Below, piece by piece: positions 9,507 to 18,190 of a DNA stretch of 64,000 bases. The stretch's first letter is position 1. Each line of letters starts with the position of its first letter. The position numbers and the translations under genes are program-made. The notes beneath the pieces are model-generated. The model was given only the letters and a program-made list of their open reading frames with translations, did not search any database and was not told the DNA's origin. Origin of the DNA: Paenibacillus wynnii (GTDB taxonomy: Bacteria; Bacillota; Bacilli; Paenibacillales; Paenibacillaceae); the NCBI RefSeq assembly GCF_000757885.1, contig NZ_JQCR01000002.1:2294001-2358000 (forward strand). The letters are read 5' to 3'.

Positions 9507-10388
9507 ATGAAAGTTGCTGCTGCACCGGGCTATAACCCTGGAAGAGTAAATGAACGCAAGATTCTACAGGGAACAGGGTACACCTTAATGTATTTGGGGC
9601 TTATTCTTGTAGCCCTTGTACAAATATTCCCACTCGTTTGGCTGTTGATTTTTTCATTAAAAAACAATCAGGAAATATTCAATATGGCGCCCTTTTCTAT
9701 ACCTGCTCACCCCCATTGGGAGAATTATGTAAATGTATGGACGAACGGAAATATCGCACAGTATTTTGTTAACAGTGTGTTGATAACGGCAATTGCCTTA
9801 GCTCTAACGGTTCTTCTGGCAAGCTTCGTTACGTATGCGGTAACGCGTATGAGATGGAAGGGCAGATCTTTTGTACTCGGGTTGTTTATGGTGGGTCTGA
9901 TGATTCCGGTCCATTCAACACTAATCCCTTTGTTCAGCTTGTTCCTGAAGCTGCATTTAACAGACAGTCCAATCTCAATCATCCTATCGTATGTGGCATT
10001 CAATTTACCTACGACCATCATGATTTTACTTGGATTTTATTATGCGCTCCCGAAGGAAGTTGAAGAAGCGGCCATCATTGACGGCTGCTCCGTCAACACG
10101 ATGTTCTTCCGGATCATCCTGCCGATGACCTCTTCGGTATTGGCTACCACCGCCATCATTAACATGATATATAACTGGAACGAATTCATCTTCGTGAACA
10201 CCTTTATCAGCTCGGATAAGTACAAAACCCTAACGGTAGGTGTACAGAATTTTATCGGACAGTATACTACAGACTGGGGTGCAATCGGCGCTACCCTGAT
10301 GATCAGCATTCTGCCGATCCTTATTGTCTTCCTGCTATTGAGTGACCGGATTGTGGAAGGGATTGCGGCCGGCTCTGTTAAAGGATAA
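9507..10388 (+). CDS. Sugar ABC transporter permease 2 (MalG/MsmG-like)
   Basis: This 293-residue protein has six membrane segments and an EAA loop (EVEEAAIIDGCSVNTMFFRI) in which Cys replaces the usual Ala after DG. The C-terminal LLSDRIVEGIAAGSVKG is typical of MalG-like CUT1 permeases. AAGGAGGA is upstream of the ATG. It is the last gene of the importer operon and is closed by a strong terminator. Confidence 0.93.
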   Translation: MKVAAAPGYNPGRVNERKILQGTGYTLMYLGLILVALVQIFPLVWLLIFSLKNNQEIFNMAPFSIPAHPHWENYVNVWTNGNIAQYFVNSVLITAIALALTVLLASFVTYAVTRMRWKGRSFVLGLFMVGLMIPVHSTLIPLFSLFLKLHLTDSPISIILSYVAFNLPTTIMILLGFYYALPKEVEEAAIIDGCSVNTMFFRIILPMTSSVLATTAIINMIYNWNEFIFVNTFISSDKYKTLTVGVQNFIGQYTTDWGAIGATLMISILPILIVFLLLSDRIVEGIAAGSVKG

Positions 10389-10415
10389 GCGAGGCAATTA
10401 AAAAGCTGTATTTAT

Positions 10416-10459
10416 AAAGGCTGTTCCTGGGGTCCTCATGGACTTTAGGAACAGCCTTT
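10416..10459. terminator. Bidirectional rho-independent terminator
   Basis: A 13-bp perfect stem (10416-10428 with 10447-10459) lies between the converging permease and MATE genes. T-rich sequence follows in the plus direction, and A-rich sequence precedes it for the minus-strand gene. Confidence 0.9.
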
Positions 10460-10472
10460 TGTATGGATAAGC

Positions 10473-11849
10473 TTAACCGGTGACAGGAGTCGAATTATTC
10501 TTGTCCTCGGCAGGATCATATTTGACAAGGGCATGTTTCTCCCATGCCCTGCTTCGCCAACGGAAGTACATGATAATGGCCCGGACCCATTCATCCGCCG
10601 CTGTAGCGAGCCAGACACCGGCTAACCCAAGATCGAGCGTGAAGACTAGAAAATAACCGAGAGGCAGGCTCATACAGACCATGGACAATAGCCCCATATA
10701 TACCGGGAACTTAGCATCACCTGAGGCTCGGAGTGAATTAATAATCACCAAGTTGCAGGTTCGCCCAGTCTCCAGGAAGAAGCTGAGCAAAATGACTTGG
10801 GCGCCCATAACAACAATACTCTGATTATCCGTGAAAAGACCAAGCAGAGGCACTCGGAAAGCTATAATGAGGGTATCGATAATAACGGTCGCGAGCAGTG
10901 CCCATTTTACACTTTTGAAGACACGCTCATAGGCCTCTTGAGGCCGGTTTGCTCCCACCAGACGACCCACCATAATGGAGGTACCCATGGATACCGCCAC
11001 GCTGAACAAGAAAATATAGCTCGAGATGTTAAGCGCATATTGACGTGTAGCCATCGCTTCAGCACCAAGATACGTAATATACATCGTGAATACCAGTTGG
11101 CAGGATTGGTAGGTTATCGATTCAAACGCGGATGGAATGCCGATCTTCAGGATCTGAAGGACATACTTTTTGGTGAGCTTAATGTAATAATTCCACACTA
11201 CGCGCACTTCCATAATTCTATAAAGCAGCAGGAAAAAGAGGATCAGACAAATAAATCGACTAATTATGGTTGAAATTGCAGCGCCTTGCACTCCAAGTGC
11301 GGGAAAGCCAAAGTGACCAAAGATCAAGATATAGTTACCAATCACATGAATGATATTCATCTGCATGGAGACAACCATAGTCTGCTTCGTAAATCCGTGT
11401 GTGCGAATCGTAGCCGCTAATGCATTAATGAGAGCTTGGAAAAAGATAAAACTTCCCACAATGTGAATATAAGACTTTGCATAGACCAGAATGTCCCCTG
11501 TTACATTTAGAGCTTGAAGTAAATAACCTCCAAAGGAAAGCAAAAAAGTGCTGAGGATAAGGCCGATCGCTAAGTTAAGCGTGAGGGCATTACCAATGAC
11601 CTGCGCTGCTTCTTGAGGCCTCTTAGATCCGAGGTATTGGGATACAACCATGGCAGCGCCGTTTCCGATTACGCTAAGCACAAGAATAGCCATGGCAATA
11701 ATCTGATTAGCCGCCCCGACCCCCGCGACAGCATCATCAGACACGGAACTGATCATAAAGGTATCCACACTGCCCATCAGCATGAACAGAAAAAGCTCCA
11801 GGAAGATGGGCCAGGTTAACCTTACGAGATTCAATTCTTTAGATTTCAA
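10473..11849 (-). CDS. MATE-family multidrug/metabolite exporter
   Basis: The 458-residue protein has twelve predicted hydrophobic helices. Its N-terminal half includes LTWPIFLELFLFMLMGSVDTFMIS and VIGNGAAMVVSQYLGS, and the second half repeats the pattern (IGIPSAFESITYQ, MGTSIMVGRLVGANRP), as in MatE two-lobe antiporters. Family members export cationic or organic compounds using Na+ or H+ gradients. It is a single gene converging on the sugar importer. No regulator is adjacent, so the substrate is unknown. Confidence 0.9.
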   Translation of the reverse strand: MKSKELNLVRLTWPIFLELFLFMLMGSVDTFMISSVSDDAVAGVGAANQIIAMAILVLSVIGNGAAMVVSQYLGSKRPQEAAQVIGNALTLNLAIGLILSTFLLSFGGYLLQALNVTGDILVYAKSYIHIVGSFIFFQALINALAATIRTHGFTKQTMVVSMQMNIIHVIGNYILIFGHFGFPALGVQGAAISTIISRFICLILFFLLLYRIMEVRVVWNYYIKLTKKYVLQILKIGIPSAFESITYQSCQLVFTMYITYLGAEAMATRQYALNISSYIFLFSVAVSMGTSIMVGRLVGANRPQEAYERVFKSVKWALLATVIIDTLIIAFRVPLLGLFTDNQSIVVMGAQVILLSFFLETGRTCNLVIINSLRASGDAKFPVYMGLLSMVCMSLPLGYFLVFTLDLGLAGVWLATAADEWVRAIIMYFRWRSRAWEKHALVKYDPAEDKNNSTPVTG

Positions 11850-12064
11850 GAGTACACCTTCTTCATTATAATACTGGATTCACCAGATCACTAAACATAG
11901 GGTATATTAGCACAGCTTTCATCAAAAAGCATTAGCAATCATAAAGCTATCTACATTGCTCCATCCATTATTAGATATTTGTTCTCTAAAACTACCCTTT
12001 ACGAAACTTTCCGCGCGGAGACACGTCCATATATTCACAGTAAAATATGGGAGGATTTTGATAA

Positions 12065-12940
12065 ATGGTTCTTTTAAAAAAGATACTACCTGCTTGTATG
12101 GCATTGTTCCTTGTTACTCAAACTCTTGTATCGGCTGCTCCTGCTCCCAAACCAGTCATTATAAATATCAATGGTTTATTTATTGCTACAGACATCAACC
12201 CTCATATTCAGTCAGGTAGAGTAATGATTCCAGTTCGAACGCTCGCTTCGCTGGGATTGACCTATTCTTGGAATGTTCTATCACATACAGCTACAATTAC
12301 GAATCTGGCAAAAGATACATTTACAATGATTCAGGGGAAGAGTATCGCTTATAAAAACGGGCAACCGGTACAGATGGACAGCGAAGCCAATAACTATAAT
12401 GGTCGTATGATGGTGCCAGCACGTTTTGTTAGTGAAGCTTTTGACTACAAGGTCTACTATGAAAAGGCTCGTGGAATTTTGTTTATCTCAAGCAAGGATT
12501 ACTCCCCTAGCAGCAAAATTTTGGAGGCATCTACTCTTAAGGAGGCCCGCTTGGCGGCTATCTCCATTCCGATTATGTTTTCCTTCAAACCCGATTTTGG
12601 AAAAGAGGGCGACTCGTCAGGAGGTTTTTACAGCTATTCTTTCGCAGCTAATGATGCCTCACGTTACACTTACAATGATGGTTATGCCATAACAGTGGTT
12701 GAAATTAATAACGGTGCAGCAAATGCGGTCTGGCAATATTACACTGTGGATATCCCAGGTTATGGGCCAACTACTTTAGGTGGAGAAAGACCTGATAAAA
12801 TGGAGGAAATGTTCCATGACTTTTTTAACTATTCTGATGGAGTCTTCTATCGGCGGACTAATGGATCAACTGAGATATTTAAATACACAACACAAACATA
12901 CGGGGATATCATTCAATTCGTTCCTGATTCAGAGGAGTAA
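12065..12940 (+). CDS. Secreted protein with copper-amine-oxidase N-terminal-like (stalk) domain
   Basis: The 291-residue protein has a signal peptide ending around SAAPAP (residues 24-30). The stalk domain follows at about residues 30-145, with the family signatures RVMIPVRTLASLGLTYSW and GRMMVPARFVSEAFDYKV. This domain is abundant in secreted Paenibacillus proteins, where it probably works in the cell envelope. It has no oxidase activity of its own. The C-terminal half (150-291) is rich in Tyr, Ser and Asp and matches nothing I recognise. GGGAGG precedes the ATG and a terminator follows. Extracellular or wall-associated role inferred. Confidence 0.82.
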   Translation: MVLLKKILPACMALFLVTQTLVSAAPAPKPVIININGLFIATDINPHIQSGRVMIPVRTLASLGLTYSWNVLSHTATITNLAKDTFTMIQGKSIAYKNGQPVQMDSEANNYNGRMMVPARFVSEAFDYKVYYEKARGILFISSKDYSPSSKILEASTLKEARLAAISIPIMFSFKPDFGKEGDSSGGFYSYSFAANDASRYTYNDGYAITVVEINNGAANAVWQYYTVDIPGYGPTTLGGERPDKMEEMFHDFFNYSDGVFYRRTNGSTEIFKYTTQTYGDIIQFVPDSEE

Positions 12941-12979
12941 TGAGGACGGAACAATTCTGCTGAAGAATAACAAATGAAG

Positions 12980-13018
12980 AAGGCACCTCATCTGGAGTGA
13001 ATCCAGCGGGGGTGCCTT
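12980..13018. terminator. Terminator shared by the stalk-protein gene and pepT
   Basis: AAGGCACC (12980-12987) pairs with GGTGCCTT (13011-13018), with an inner CTGGA/TCCAG pairing and a T tract. It lies between convergent genes. Confidence 0.85.
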
Positions 13019-13049
13019 TTGATTTTAAATCAGGATCGGTTGAAATCGC

Positions 13050-14282
13050 TTAAGCCTTTTGCTCAAACAGCTTAGTAATTTCGATAATAACTTCAGTAGC
13101 CTTAACCATATTGTCTGCAGAAGCATACTCGAACTTACCATGAAAGTTCTCTCCACCCGTAAAGATATTGGGGGTTGGCAATCCCATGTAGGACAGCTGA
13201 GAACCATCCGTTCCACCGCGAATTGGACGAATAACGGGTGTGATTCCGAGGTGTACCATTGCTTCATGGGCAATATCAACAATATGGCGTACAGGCTCGA
13301 TTTTTTCACGCATATTGTAGTATTGGTCGTTGATCTCAAGTATGACGTTCTCCGAACCGTGAGTGCTCTTGAATTCATCGACTACACTGGTTATAAAAGC
13401 CTTCCGTTCCTCAAAATGCTCTCGATCAAAGTCGCGGATAATGTAATGGAGCTTGCTCTGTTCAGCATTTCCCTGCATCGAGATCAGATGAAAGAACCCT
13501 TCAAACCCTTCTGTGAACTCAGGGGCTTCATTCGCCGGAAGTCTATTGTGCAGAGCCATGGCGATTTTGGATGAATGGATCATTTTCCCCTTAGCTGTCC
13601 CTGGATGAACGTTTACTCCATGGATTGTAATTTTAGCAGCTGCGGCATTGAAGCTCTCATATTCCAGTTCCCCGAGCGGCCCGCCGTCAACCGTATAAGC
13701 ATAAGCTGCACCAAAAGCAGGAACATCAAATCGATGTGCTCCACGTCCGATTTCCTCGTCAGGAGTAAACGCTACTCTTAAAGTACCGTGTTTGATTTCA
13801 GGGTGATTCAAAAGATAAGTCATAGCTGTCATAATCTCGGCCATACCGGCTTTATTGTCGGCGCCAAGCAGAGTGGTACCGTCTGTAGTAATTAGCGTGT
13901 GTCCTTTGTATTCGTTAAGCTCAGGAAAGCTAGCCGTAGAAAGCACGATATTCAGGGCCTTATTCAAAATCAGGTCGCCGCCCTGATAGTTCTCAACGAT
14001 TTGTGGATTCACATCCTTGCCAGTAAAATCGGTAGCCGTATCCAAATGCGCTAAAAATCCGATGACCGGGACTTCTTTGTCGCTGTTGCTGGGAAGAGTA
14101 GCCATGACATATCCGTTCTCATCTATAGTCACGTCTTGCATGCCGATCTCTTGAAGCTCATCGACCAGCTTACGGGCAAGCACCCACTGCCCTTCCGTCG
14201 AAGGACAAGTATCACTATCCTCATTCGATTGTGTATCTATCTTCGCGTAGGAAATAAATCGGTTCATAACCTCTTGCTTCAA
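13050..14282 (-). CDS. pepT: Peptidase T (tripeptide aminopeptidase)
   Basis: This is a zinc-dependent M20B peptidase that removes the N-terminal residue of tripeptides in the cytoplasm. Metal and catalytic motifs in order: [53 protein letters not shown], and [13 protein letters not shown] near the C-terminus. The frame is open up to 14324, but GAGGAG lies nine bases before a TTG at 14282, giving a 410-residue product starting with [11 protein letters not shown], which is how peptidase T proteins normally begin. The upstream ATG codons lack a properly spaced ribosome site. Single-gene unit. Confidence 0.93.
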   Translation of the reverse strand: MKQEVMNRFISYAKIDTQSNEDSDTCPSTEGQWVLARKLVDELQEIGMQDVTIDENGYVMATLPSNSDKEVPVIGFLAHLDTATDFTGKDVNPQIVENYQGGDLILNKALNIVLSTASFPELNEYKGHTLITTDGTTLLGADNKAGMAEIMTAMTYLLNHPEIKHGTLRVAFTPDEEIGRGAHRFDVPAFGAAYAYTVDGGPLGELEYESFNAAAAKITIHGVNVHPGTAKGKMIHSSKIAMALHNRLPANEAPEFTEGFEGFFHLISMQGNAEQSKLHYIIRDFDREHFEERKAFITSVVDEFKSTHGSENVILEINDQYYNMREKIEPVRHIVDIAHEAMVHLGITPVIRPIRGGTDGSQLSYMGLPTPNIFTGGENFHGKFEYASADNMVKATEVIIEITKLFEQKA

Positions 14283-14479
14283 CTTACCCATCTCCTCTAT
14301 ATAGTCGTATGTATATAGTAACATTTTCTACGTTTAGTCTCACTTTAATGCTTTATGGAAGAGAAGAGGTCAGGGGTTTCTGCTGAAATAGGGGGGGAGG
14401 AATAATATATGGAAAAATCTGTGGGGCTTTCTCCCTCTTTTTTCGTGTTTTTTTTGCAAAATACTGTAACTTTAGACTC

Positions 14480-14780
14480 GAATTTTAGTCATCGAACTGC
14501 ACCGCACGCGAACTGTAACAAACTCGCACCCGAACTACACCGTACAAGCACCCGAACTCGCACCGCATTAAACTAAACTCGCACCTGAACACGAATCCGC
14601 ACCGCACCCGCACCCGAAATGCACCTGAACACGAATCCGCACCCGCACCGCACCCGAAATGCACCTAAACTCGAATCCACACCGAACTAAATTCGAACTC
14701 GAATCCGTACCGCACCCGAGAATGTACCGAACTCGAACGTGAACTCGTACCGGACCCGATCCTAAACTTGCCCTCTCGCG
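14480..14780. repeat. Degenerate CGAACTCGCACC-type low-complexity repeat
   Basis: Roughly 300 bases are made of interleaved variants of CACCCG, CGAACT, CGCACC and CGAATC with 6- to 12-base periodicity, and a longer near-duplicate (GCACCTGAACACGAATCCGC occurs twice, near 14582 and 14621). No open frame of interest. It occupies the first part of the gene-free stretch between pepT and the monooxygenase gene. Confidence 0.7.
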
Positions 14781-14842
14781 GACAGTGTAGCAACTAATGA
14801 TGTATTAATCCGTTGGTTGATCATTGAAGGAACATAGCTAGA

Positions 14843-15050
14843 GCTGAAATGTTGTATAAAGTGCAGGAATTAGTGGGTATCGGGTGTGTTGAAGTCAGAA
14901 ATGTTGTATAGAGTGCAGGAATCGGTGGGTATCGGGTGTGTTGAAGGCTGAAATGTTGTAGAAAGTGCAGGAATTAGTAGGTATCGGGTGCGTTGGAGGC
15001 TGAAATGTTGTATAAAGTGCAGGAATCGGTGGGTATCGGGTGTGTTTGGG
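14843..15050. repeat. 52-bp tandem repeat array 1 (four copies)
   Basis: Copies start at 14843, 14895, 14947 and 14999, each exactly 52 bp, with a few substitutions. The core TGTTGTA-N4-GTGCAGGA recurs in every copy and, on the opposite strand, in the 52-bp array at 50570-50843. Adjacent repeats without unique spacers exclude CRISPR. The rest of the gap (15051-15190) shows nothing I can assign. Confidence 0.9.
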
Positions 15051-15197
15051 GGTCCGTTGCTCAGTAGTTTTCCTATACAGTGCTACTTGTACATGCGTCC
15101 ATCATACGATAGATCATATATTATCTAAAAATTATCAAATATTTTGTCGAATAGTGGTGCTTTGAGGAACCACTTTTAGTGAATGGTATGAAAAAGA

Positions 15198-15225
15198 CTG
15201 ATCCTCCGGTTTTACCGTGGATCAG
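15198..15225 (-). terminator. Terminator of the luciferase-like monooxygenase gene
   Basis: CTGATCC (15198-15204) pairs with GGATCAG (15219-15225), with an inner CCGGT/ACCG pairing. Reading the minus strand, the stem is followed by TCTTTTTC. Confidence 0.75.
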
Positions 15226-15248
15226 CCTTAATTATTAATAATTAGATC

Positions 15249-16271
15249 TTAGGAGACTAATTCGCCCTTAATAGCTTCAGCTGCAAGCTTATAGGAATGT
15301 AAGCGAGCTTGATGATCATAGATCTGTGAAGCGATGATAAATTCATCGGCGTCTGTGTCCGCAAGAATTTGTTGTAATCTTGCATGGACAGTTGCTTTGT
15401 CTCCTGAAATGGAATACTGCAGCTTATCCTGCAGGATTGCTTTTTCCTGAGGAGACCATAAACCATCCAGACTATCAACGGGAGGCTGGAGCTTGCCGGT
15501 ACGACCGCGGATAATGTTAAGAAATTGCTGCTGCTGGGAAGTAGCCAGCTTGCGTGCTTCTTCTACGGTTTCAGCCGCAGTGATGCCTAGACCAACCATA
15601 ACATGCGGTTTATCTAGATGCTCAGAAGGCTGGAAGCTGCTGCGATATAGATGAAGAGCGGGGAGCAGATAATCCGGTGCGAAATGGCTGGCAAAAGCAA
15701 AAGGAAGACCCAATTGGCCAGCCAATTTAGCACTGAAACCGCTGGAACCCAGAAGCCAAATCGGAACGTTAAGTCCTTCTCCGGGGATCGCCCGAACTCC
15801 CGGTGGACGGGAACTGCTAGCAGTGGGGTCGAAATAGGCCCGCAGTTCGCTTAGTTGCTCAGGGAATTCACTGCCATCGCTGCCAAGACCGCGTCTTAAT
15901 GCCCGGGAAGCAGGTTGATCGGAGCCAGGTGCACGGCCGAGCCCGAGGTCTATACGGCCGGGATATAAGGATTCCAATGTTCCAAATTGTTCTGCGATCA
16001 CCAGAGGAGCATGGTTGGATAACATAATTCCTCCTGAGCCCACGCGGATAGTACGGGTGCCTGATGCTACGTGACCGATAACCAGTGAAGTAGCTGAACT
16101 GGCAATACCGGGCATATTATGATGTTCTGCCAGCCAATAGCGGTGATATCCCCATTGTTCGGCATGACGGGCCAAATCGAGTGTATTATGAAGTGAATCC
16201 GCCGCTGTCCCTCCTTCAATAATGGGGGCAAGGTCCAACACGGAAATCGGAATGTCCTGCAATAGCTTCAA
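15249..16271 (-). CDS. LLM-class flavin-dependent monooxygenase (luciferase-like)
   Basis: The 340-residue TIM-barrel protein has the bacterial-luciferase-like signature: [41 protein letters not shown] and [16 protein letters not shown]. The family oxidises organic substrates with FMNH2 or F420; the subgroup with these motifs is annotated only generically, so the substrate is unknown. It starts at a TTG with AGGAGG seven bases upstream. Three copies of a 41-bp hairpin module end three bases before that ribosome site, so the leader mRNA would be strongly folded. Confidence 0.9.
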   Translation of the reverse strand: MKLLQDIPISVLDLAPIIEGGTAADSLHNTLDLARHAEQWGYHRYWLAEHHNMPGIASSATSLVIGHVASGTRTIRVGSGGIMLSNHAPLVIAEQFGTLESLYPGRIDLGLGRAPGSDQPASRALRRGLGSDGSEFPEQLSELRAYFDPTASSSRPPGVRAIPGEGLNVPIWLLGSSGFSAKLAGQLGLPFAFASHFAPDYLLPALHLYRSSFQPSEHLDKPHVMVGLGITAAETVEEARKLATSQQQQFLNIIRGRTGKLQPPVDSLDGLWSPQEKAILQDKLQYSISGDKATVHARLQQILADTDADEFIIASQIYDHQARLHSYKLAAEAIKGELVS

Positions 16272-16287
16272 TATGATCCCTCCTAAA

Positions 16288-16389
16288 AGTTTTGCGAAGC
16301 AAAACTGCCTCGAAAGCGTAAACTATAAAGTTTTGCGAAGCAAAACTGGCTTCGAAAGCGTAAACTATAAAGTTTTGCGAAGCAAAACT
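16288..16389 (-). repeat. Three tandem 41-42 bp hairpin modules before a ribosome site
   Basis: AGTTTTGC-GAA-GCAAAACT stems occur at 16288-16306, 16329-16347 and 16371-16389, separated by linkers resembling CTTCGAAAGCGTAAACTATA. Read on the gene strand, each unit is (ACGCTTTCGAAGC)-hairpin-(TTTATAG). The same module occurs at 19721-19800 and 55307-55347. The last stem ends three bases before AGGAGG of the monooxygenase gene. Confidence 0.88.
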
Positions 16390-16579
16390 GCGTCGTAATC
16401 GTACACGCTACATATAATCTGATTATCTTTTAAGCAGTATTTGCTGCTTTCTGCTAATCTACACGATATTATAACATGAAGTTAAGTCATTTACCTACTT
16501 TTAGTAAGTTTACAGACGGCTCTGTAGTCATCCATAACCCCGAACCGATAAATAATCTATTTGACGAATCCAATTCATC

Positions 16580-16593
16580 TGAAAAGCTTCTCA
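16580..16593. promoter_or_regulatory. LacI-type operator O1
   Basis: TGAAAAGCTTCTCA is a near-palindrome matching three other sites around the adjacent LacI gene (16811, 17875, 18084). It lies about 190 bases upstream of the regulator promoter, a distance compatible with looping. Confidence 0.5.
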
Positions 16594-16776
16594 GATTTTA
16601 TACATGAATATCGCCAAAAAAAAGTAGTTTTAAATATAAATTTAAGCTTGGAGAAGTACTTTTTCAAACAGCTTTCTAATATATATGTTTTTTTGACCTT
16701 ATTTAATGACTGGATTCCAACGGAGTTTCTATATATAACCTAAGGAAATAAACTTGTAAGCGGTTTAAAAAAGATG

Positions 16777-16805
16777 TTGTGCTTTTCAGATCAACTTGCT
16801 ATAAT
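16777..16805 (+). promoter_or_regulatory. Promoter of the LacI-family regulator gene
   Basis: TTGTGC (16777-16782), a 17-base spacer and a consensus TATAAT (16800-16805). A cre-like sequence matching 13 of 14 positions (16755-16768) lies just upstream, and a LacI-type operator lies just downstream of the -10. Confidence 0.7.
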
Positions 16806-16810
16806 CACCT

Positions 16811-16824
16811 TGAAAAGGTTTTCT
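16811..16824. promoter_or_regulatory. LacI-type operator O2 (autoregulatory)
   Basis: TGAAAAGGTTTTCT covers the expected transcription start of the regulator gene, so the regulator probably represses itself. Confidence 0.6.
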
Positions 16825-16842
16825 AAAAAGGAAGTACACACT

Positions 16843-17847
16843 ATGAAGCCAACAATTCGAGATGTCGCCAAGATGGCTGAAGTATCTATCAGTACCGTAT
16901 CCCGTGTGATGAATGCACCCGAGACGGTGATAGAAAGCAAGCGCAGCAGAGTTATGGATGCAATCCAGACCCTGCAGTATCAGCCTAATGCTTTTGCACG
17001 AGGTCTTATCTACAAGAAGTCATTTACACTCGGTTTACTCATCCCGGATATTGAGAACCTGTATTTTGCAGGGGTTATCCGTGGAATGCAGGATGCGTGT
17101 ATCAAACTCGGTTATAGTCTAATGATTTGTAACACCGACCGAGACAAAGAACGCTTACTGTCATACATTGATGCCTTTCATGAGAAACAGGTAGACGGGA
17201 TTGTTTTCGCCAGTGATGTTCTGTACCCTGAGTACTATGAGAAATTAGTGGGCTGCCGAATACCATTTGTGCTGGTCTCCTCACATTCTGATGAGTATGA
17301 CATTCCTTGTGTGGAGATTGATGATGAAGTTGCCGCATATGATGCAGTGAAATTTCTAATTGAGCTGGGTCACAAGCAAATCGGGATGATTGGTTTTAAC
17401 CATGATAATTCCATTTCAGGTCCGCCGCGTTACGATGGATTTGTAAGAGCTCTGAATGAATTTGGCTTGGAGCACAACGTGGAGAAGATCAAATTTGCTA
17501 ATCATCGCTTTGAACACGCTTATCAAGCTGCTCATGAGTTGTTCACTGAGTACCCGGAAATAACGGCTGTATTCTGTGTCGCTGATGAATTCGCAATGGG
17601 TACGATTTCGTACTTGAAGGATCGGAACATTCATGTACCCGGTCAAGTGTCGGTCGTAGGGTTTGATAACCTGCGGATGTCCACTATGTTTATTCCAAAG
17701 TTAACTACCATCGCACAGCCTATTTATGATTTAGGATACCGCGCAGCTGAGAAAATACATGAGCTTCTTACTACGGGAAGCGTAGAGGTAAAGCGTGAAA
17801 AGATGGAACATAAATTGATAGTGAGAGAATCATCACGTGAAAAATGA
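16843..17847 (+). CDS. LacI-family regulator of the alpha-glucoside phosphorylase locus
   Basis: The 334-residue protein has an N-terminal LacI helix-turn-helix (TIRDVAKMAEVSISTVSRVMN), a hinge helix region (YQPNAFARGL) and a periplasmic-binding-protein-like sugar domain (LGLLIPDIENLYFAGVIRGM; VVGFDNLRMSTMFIPKLTTIAQP). The ATG follows GGAAG; a longer in-frame extension to 16774 would precede the DNA-binding domain and overlap the promoter, so it is rejected. Four similar palindromes with centre AAAAGCTTTT lie on both sides of the gene, one covering its own start and one ahead of the transporter operon. It likely releases DNA on binding a glucoside or its phosphate product. Confidence 0.93.
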   Translation: MKPTIRDVAKMAEVSISTVSRVMNAPETVIESKRSRVMDAIQTLQYQPNAFARGLIYKKSFTLGLLIPDIENLYFAGVIRGMQDACIKLGYSLMICNTDRDKERLLSYIDAFHEKQVDGIVFASDVLYPEYYEKLVGCRIPFVLVSSHSDEYDIPCVEIDDEVAAYDAVKFLIELGHKQIGMIGFNHDNSISGPPRYDGFVRALNEFGLEHNVEKIKFANHRFEHAYQAAHELFTEYPEITAVFCVADEFAMGTISYLKDRNIHVPGQVSVVGFDNLRMSTMFIPKLTTIAQPIYDLGYRAAEKIHELLTTGSVEVKREKMEHKLIVRESSREK

Positions 17848-17874
17848 GACACTCTCCTTTTTTTCACAAGACTC

Positions 17875-17888
17875 TGAAAAGCTTTTCA
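17875..17888. promoter_or_regulatory. LacI-type operator O3 (perfect palindrome)
   Basis: TGAAAAGCTTTTCA is a perfect 14-bp palindrome with a CG-less AGCT centre, located between the regulator gene and the transporter promoter. Confidence 0.6.
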
Positions 17889-17982
17889 AATTATCGAAAG
17901 CTCAAAACTCTTAAAAGCCTTGAACTAGACTATTGGAACCATATAATTGATTATTTAAGATTAAAAGTATAATTCAGGACTA

Positions 17983-18011
17983 TTGGAAACCTTTGGGCAG
18001 TATGCTATGAT
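17983..18011 (+). promoter_or_regulatory. Promoter of the alpha-glucoside transporter operon
   Basis: TTGGAA (17983-17988), a 17-base spacer and TATGAT (18006-18011). A weak cre-like sequence (12 of 14 positions, 18017-18030) covers the expected start, and operator O4 lies 70 bases downstream. Confidence 0.55.
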
Positions 18012-18083
18012 GGAAATGTAAGCGTTATTTCGGAAGATATTCTCGCAGGTTAGACCATTTCGTTAAGTATCTTTAATTCTTTT

Positions 18084-18097
18084 TGAAAAGCTTTGCA
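18084..18097. promoter_or_regulatory. LacI-type operator O4 in the transporter leader
   Basis: TGAAAAGCTTTGCA differs from O3 at one position. It is positioned in the leader as a roadblock-type operator. Confidence 0.6.
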
Positions 18098-18190
18098 AGG
18101 AGGTGATTCAGCCAATAGACGGCTCTGGCATCCACATATTATTCATGAAGATGCAATTCTCTAAACCAATTAAAGGGGATGTATGAAAAG

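Noticed and set aside
14843..15050. CRISPR-like array
   Set aside because: The 52-bp units follow each other without unique spacers, and no cas gene is nearby. The same holds for the 82-bp array at 41742 and the 9-bp array at 41261.
16561..16743. 60-codon plus-strand ORF
   Set aside because: AT-rich, no ribosome site and no similarity. It overlaps the operator-like site O1 in the upstream region of the LacI gene.
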